From Atrina japonica (lineage: Eukaryota; Mollusca; Bivalvia; Pterioida; Pinnidae), in contig BROG01000235.1 of the NCBI GenBank assembly GCA_030159075.1, forward strand, positions 1-64,000: a stretch of 64,000 nt of DNA. Direction: 5' to 3'. This document shows, one piece after another, positions 58,960 through 64,000 of this stretch; within the stretch, counting starts at the first letter, position 1, and each line of letters opens with the position of its first letter. The notes beneath the pieces were generated by a model. It saw nothing but the letters and a program-made list of their open reading frames with translations. It did not search any database and was not told the origin of the DNA. Made by a program: the position numbers and the translations under genes.

Positions 58960-61235
58960 AGGGAGTATCTAGTAAAACCACAGCCAGAAATACAGCACAA
59001 ATAGTAGTACCAAGATATAACCTGGTAAAACCACAGCCAGAAATACAGCATGAATAGTAGTACCTAGATATAACCTGGTAAAACCACAGCCAGAAATACA
59101 GCACGAATAGTAGTACCTAGATATAACCTGGTAAAACCACAGCCAGAAATACAGCACGAATAGTAGTACCTAGATATAACCTGGTAAAACCACAGCCAGA
59201 AATACAGCACGAATAGTAGTACCTAGATATAACCTGGTAAAACCACAGCCAGAAATACAGCACGAATTATAGTACCTAGATATAACCTGGTAAAACCACA
59301 GCCAGAAATACAGCACAAATAGTAGTACCTAGATATAACCTGGTAAAACCACAACCAGAAATACAGCACAAATAGTAGTACCTAGATATAACCTGGTAAA
59401 ACCACAGCCAGAAATACAGCACAAATAGTAGTACCTAGATATAACCTGGTAAAACCACAGCCAGAAATACAGCACAAATAGTAGTACCTAGATATAACCT
59501 GGTAAAACCTCAGCCAGAAATACAGCACAAATAGTAGTACCTAGATATAACCTGGTAAAACCACAGCTCAAATAGTAGTACCTAGATATAACCTGGTAAA
59601 ACCTACCAGCACAAATAGTAGTACCTAGATATAACCTGATAAAACCACAGCCAGAAATACAGCACAAATAGTAGTACCTAGATATAACCTGGTAAAACCA
59701 CAGCCAGAAATACAGCACAAATAGTAGTACCTAGATATAACCTGGTAAAACCACAGTAAGAAATACAGCACAAATAGTAGTACCTAGATATAACCTGGTA
59801 AAACCACAGCCAGAAATATAGCACAAATAGTAGTACCTAGATATAACCTGGTAAAACTACAGTAAGAAATACAGAAACAGCTCAGAGGCACCTATATAAT
59901 CTACCGGTAGTAAAACCAAGGCAAGAAATTCAGAAATAGCACTGGGGCACCTATATAATCTAGTAAAACTACAGCAAGAAATACAGAAACAGCACTGGGA
60001 CACCTATATAATCTAGTAAAACCACAGACTGAAATACAGAAACAGCAATGGGGCATATAATCTATAATACAAAAACAGCACTGGGGCACCTATATAATCT
60101 AGTAAAACCACAGACTGAAATACAGAAACAGCACTGGGGAACCCACTGAGACCACAGACTGAAATACAGAAACAGCACTGAGACACCTATATAATCTAGT
60201 AAAACCACAGACTGAAATACAGAAACAGCACTGGGGCTTCTCTATAATCTAGTAAAACCACAGACTGAAATACAGAAACAGCACTGGGACACCTATATAA
60301 TCTAGTAAAACCACAGACTGAAATACAGAAACAGCACTGAGACACCTATATAATCTAGTAAAACCACAGACTGAAATACAGAAACAGCACTGGGGCTTCT
60401 AATCTATAAAACTACAGACTGAAATACAGAAACAGCACAGACACCTGATAAGTAAAACCACAGACTGAAATACAGAAACAGCACTGGGACACCTATATAA
60501 TCTAGTAAAACCACAGACTGAAATACAGAAACAGCACTGGGGCATCTCTATAATCTAGTAAAACTACAGCAAGAAATACAGAAACAGCACTGGGACACCT
60601 ATATAATCTAGTAAAACCACAGACTGAAATACAGAAACAGCACTGGGACACCTATATAATCTAGTAAAACCACAGACTGAAATACAGAAACAGCACTGGG
60701 GCACCTATATAATCTAGCAAACCCACAGACAGAAATACAGAAACAACACTGGGGCACCTATATAATCTAGTAAACCCACAGATTGAAATACAGAGACTGC
60801 ACAGAGACACCTATAGACACAGACTACACAGATACAGCAATCTCTATAATCTAGTAAAACTACAGCAAGAAATACAGAAACAGCACTGCACCTATATAAT
60901 CTAGTAGAACCACAGCTAGAAATACAGAAACAGCACTGGGGCACCTTTACAGAAACTGCACTGGGGCACCAATATGATCTAGTGAAACCACAGAGAGAAA
61001 TACAGAGACAACACAGAGGCACCTATATAATCTAGTAAAACCACAGTGAAAAATACAGAAACAGCACAGAGGCATCTCTATAATCTAGTAAAACCCAATG
61101 AAAAATACAGAAATAGCACAGAGGCACCTATCTAGTAAAGCACTTGGGCATATAATGAAACAGACTGAAATACAGAGACTGCACAGAGGCACCTTTACGG
61201 AAACAGCACAGAGGCACCTATCTAGTAAAGCCACA
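58960..61235. repeat. 2.3 kb satellite, 53 bp monomer, two subfamilies
   Basis: Subfamily 1 (58960-59875) repeats AAAACCACAGCCAGAAATAC, AGCACAAATAGTAGTACC and TAGATATAACCTGGT at a 53 bp spacing. Subfamily 2 (59876-61235) keeps AAAACCACAGACTGAAATAC but continues AGAAACAGCACTGGGACACC and TATATAATCTAGT, again about 53 bp, with more indels to the right. No gene; the many minus-strand frames (CCISGCGFTRLYLG type) are repeat artefacts. Confidence 0.95.
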
Positions 61236-61629
61236 CGGACAGACTTACACATATATAGTATATGGTACACAGGAACCTATAATAATTTATAAAAGAACCA
61301 TTTTGTAACATGGCATTTACAGAAGATCAAATTACTCAAGAAATTCTGAACATTAAAAAGCTTTAAGTACCTAACTACCAATAAATATTGATGTTAATCA
61401 AATTATCATAGGGCACCTAAAATTCTGTCTATTATTTTAATGCATCTGCTCTCATTGCCCTTCCCAAAGAGCTCTTCAAATAGTTTTTTTCAGCCTCCTT
61501 ATAAAATCTCCCTTCCAACTTGTAACACTACACAAACAAGGGGATTATAACACATTGTAGTGTGTATGGCTACTCCAATAGATCATGTATGACTTCTGAA
61601 ACAAGACACAATTCATTTGTATGACTTTA

Positions 61630-62422
61630 CAAGAGATCCTAGAGGGATCTTGGCGCCCACCATGGGATGTTCTATGTCTGATCTATGACAGACTTTTCTT
61701 TTCTTGTCTTTTCTCTTATTTTTTGCCTCAACATTGAAGTAGAAGTAAAATCCATATTTCTGTCAGTCATGTTGGAATTTAATCTTTGTGAAAATGTTAT
61801 ATGCACAACTATATCTCACGGGGAACCTTCATGTCCAATATCAAGGAAATCCCTTCAGTCTTTTCTGAGAAATGGCAATAACAAACTTCCTATGGTCAAA
61901 ATCCAAGATGACCCCCTGTTGACCAAATTGGATTCCAATCTCTCTGAAAATGCGATATGCACAACTAGATCTTAAGGGGAACCTTCATGTCCAATTTCAA
62001 TAAGATCCCATCAGTCCTTTCTGAGAAATAGCGTTAACAAACATCCTTTGGTCAAAATCCAAGATGGCTGCCTGTCAGCCATGTTGAATTCTGATCTCTT
62101 TGAAAATGTAATATGCACAACAAGACCTCACGGGGGACCTTCATGTCCAATTTCAAGAAGATTCCTTCAGTACTTTCTGAGAAGTAGTGGTAACAAACTT
62201 CCTCTGGTCAAAATCCAAGATGGCCACCTGACAGCCATGTTGGATTCTGATATCTCTGAAAATGTAACATGCACAATAAAACCTCAATGGGAACATTCAT
62301 GTCAAATTTCAAGGAGATCCCTTCAGTCCTTTCTGAGAAGAATTGTTCAGGACAGATGGACGACGGACGGACCACGGATGCAGGTCCATATGAATAGCCC
62401 ACCATCTGTTGATGGTGGGCTA
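61630..62422 (+). mobile_element. element with about 157 bp internal tandem repeats and terminal hairpin
   Basis: Three to four tandem units share CCTTCATGTCCAATTTCAAG, CAGTCCTTTCTGAGAA, TGGTCAAAATCCAAGATGGC and TCTGAAAATGTAATATGCAC, starting at about 61824, 61981, 62141 and 62294. Beyond the last is GGACGGACCACGGATGCAGG and a perfect hairpin (TAGCCCACCATC, loop TGTT, GATGGTGGGCTA; 62395-62422). A left flank with CTTGGCGCCCACCATGGG may be the start. The layout recalls the pearl-type non-autonomous elements of bivalves; that assignment is from memory. Confidence 0.65.
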
Positions 62423-62512
62423 AAAATAGGAGAAAATCACCATGTATGACTATGGTACACAAATATGTCATCATTCGTATGTTTGACTTTTTAAACAAAA
62501 GAATCAAATAAG

Positions 62513-62600
62513 AGGGGCCTCTGTTGCCAAGTGGTTAGTTAGAGTGCAGGTGCGAGCCCCATTGGAATCTAAACTGCTTTTTTGCATGATAAAAATAATC
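62513..62600 (+). mobile_element. SINE family S2, 5' fragment
   Basis: GGGGCCTCTGTTGCCAAGTGG TTAGTTAGAG is an A-box-like head, then GCCCCATTGGAATCTAAACTG as in the S2 body. It is truncated after about 90 bp. Confidence 0.5.
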
Positions 62601-62619
62601 TCTTGTGTATTGACTACTC

Positions 62620-63060
62620 AAATTATAGATCATTTGTATGTATGGCTTCTAAAACAGGAAATCATATGTATTTATGACTTCTTACACAACAGATCATTTG
62701 TATGACATCTTACACAACAGATCATTTGTATACATGTATGACTTCTAACATGAGAGATCATTTGTATATGACATATGACATTTCCTTACACAAGAGATCA
62801 TTTGTATGTATGACTTCTTACACAAGAGATCATTTGTATACATGTATGACTTCTAACATGAGAGATCATTTGTATATATGACATTTTACACAAGAGATCA
62901 TTTCCTTACACAAGAGATCATTTGTATGTATGACTTCTTACACAAGAGATCATTTGTATACATATATGACTTCTTACACAAGAGATCATTTGTATGTATG
63001 ATTAAGAACATTTGTTTGTATGACTAACCAAATTGCAGATCATCTGTGTACATGCATGTA
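62620..63060. repeat. minisatellite, about 28-40 bp units
   Basis: GTATGACTTCTTACACAAGA with GATCATTTGTATACAT repeats about 12 times, with variants. No gene follows to the window end. Confidence 0.9.
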
Positions 63061-64000
63061 TGACTTTTCTTACACAAAATGATACAAATATTAATTAATT
63101 CTTGTTTATTATACATAGGTAAAAGAATATGATTTGTATATGGATATTGAAGCCCAAAATATGACTCCAATATAATGACTGGTATTGATCATTTCTCACA
63201 AAACCACACAGTATCATACCTAAGTAGGAACATGTATCAATTGGCTACAAGATACAGTACAGAATAATTCAGTTTTCTTTGAGTTTTATTTGATATAAGA
63301 GTTAATATATCTGTTATTGAAAGTATATACAGAGTACAAATACAGACTTGATCAGGATCTGTGTAGCTTGGTGCAGTATTTAAGAAAAAAAAAACTTTTA
63401 TCAAATTAACACAACATCCTTAAAAAAAATTCTCATTTTCTTTCGGCTCACCATGAAATGTGGGTCATTGTGATTAGAATCTGAAGCTGGTGTATCTAAC
63501 TACACGTACATTTATCATTTCATCTGTCATATGTCTGAATCCATTTTTCTTTTTAATAGAGGGAGAGGAATATTAAATTATATTTATCTGGAAAAAGTGT
63601 GGACAACTTTTCATATATATGTTACTGGCATATCTATTAATTAATCAAGTAGTAGAAGCTTAGAGATACCCTAGTCCAAATATCTGTTAAGTGCCAGTGA
63701 CTTTTGATAGATTATCTAGCATACCTGTTCAAAGTAAAAGTAAAAAGTCATACTTCAAACTACCATATATAGTCCAGCTGTAACCACTTGGTTATAATTA
63801 GTATCTTTTATAAACACAAAACTAAAGAGATCAAAACATCACCACAAACATGAGGATACCTCATTTGACCACAGAACCCTAAATATCATAGTGACTGTGA
63901 TGGTTACAAAGACTTAATACTCCAAGTGGTTACAAAAATATCAGTATGATGGTTACAAAACTTATCTATAACAAAGACCTTTGGCTCTAGAGACATGATG

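Noticed and set aside
58860..61022. Minus-strand frames with repeated CCISGCGFTRLYLG
   Set aside because: Satellite-derived; the 53 bp period is not a multiple of three and frames shift at each unit.
61685..62449. Two ORFs of 96 and 133 aa as a gene
   Set aside because: They run through non-coding tandem units of a repetitive element with no start context or domain.

Overview
The window looks like nuclear DNA of an invertebrate animal, most likely a bivalve mollusc. It is AT-rich, and its genes are split into small exons with canonical GT..AG junctions. The intergenic space is full of short tandem arrays, tRNA-derived SINEs and small inverted-repeat elements. Two of these (the SINE at 6.45 and 55.2 kb, and the element at 61.6-62.4 kb) resemble repeats I associate with bivalve genomes. 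The species is not determined.

Three protein-coding genes can be rebuilt exon by exon with consistent splice phases. (1) Gamma-tubulin (TUBG) lies on the minus strand: ten exons from the ATG at 9481 to the window edge, 332 codons, with the last quarter of the protein outside the window. (2) A reticulophagy regulator of the RETREG/FAM134 family lies on the plus strand at 10710-19334: eight exons, 502 aa, with a reticulon-homology domain and a C-terminal LC3-interacting motif. (3) TMEM198 lies on the minus strand at 38504-34730: four coding exons, 350 aa, seven predicted membrane segments. TUBG and RETREG are head-to-head, 1.2 kb apart, and that gap holds a perfect CRE palindrome and a (GA)n tract. 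As I recall, human RETREG3 is next to TUBG1 on 17q21 and human RETREG2 is in the same 2q35 region as TMEM198, so this window may keep an ancestral linkage.

Layout: 0-9.5 kb, TUBG exons in repeat-rich introns. 9.5-10.7 kb, shared promoter region. 10.7-19.3 kb, RETREG. 19.3-28.4 kb, RETREG 3' region with SINEs, MITEs and a possible alternative terminal exon at 24.84 kb. 28.4-34.7 kb, the 3' flank or long 3' UTR of TMEM198. 34.7-38.6 kb, TMEM198. 38.6-64 kb, no convincing gene but about a dozen tandem arrays with units of about 28-60 bp, a 2.3 kb satellite with a 53 bp period, and a 0.8 kb element with internal repeats and a terminal hairpin.

The most unusual observation is where the tandem arrays sit. 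In TUBG (introns after exons 5, 7, 9 and 10) and RETREG (intron 5) the repeated unit is a copy of the neighbouring exon/intron junction, giving rows of decoy donors or acceptors beside the true site. Two other arrays (2.06-2.44 and 28.9-29.2 kb) appear to be built from the terminal inverted repeats of MITE families in the same window. A third MITE family, about 90 bp long and flanked by TTAA, has eight copies here. Two of them are nested in other repeats in a way that shows the empty site.
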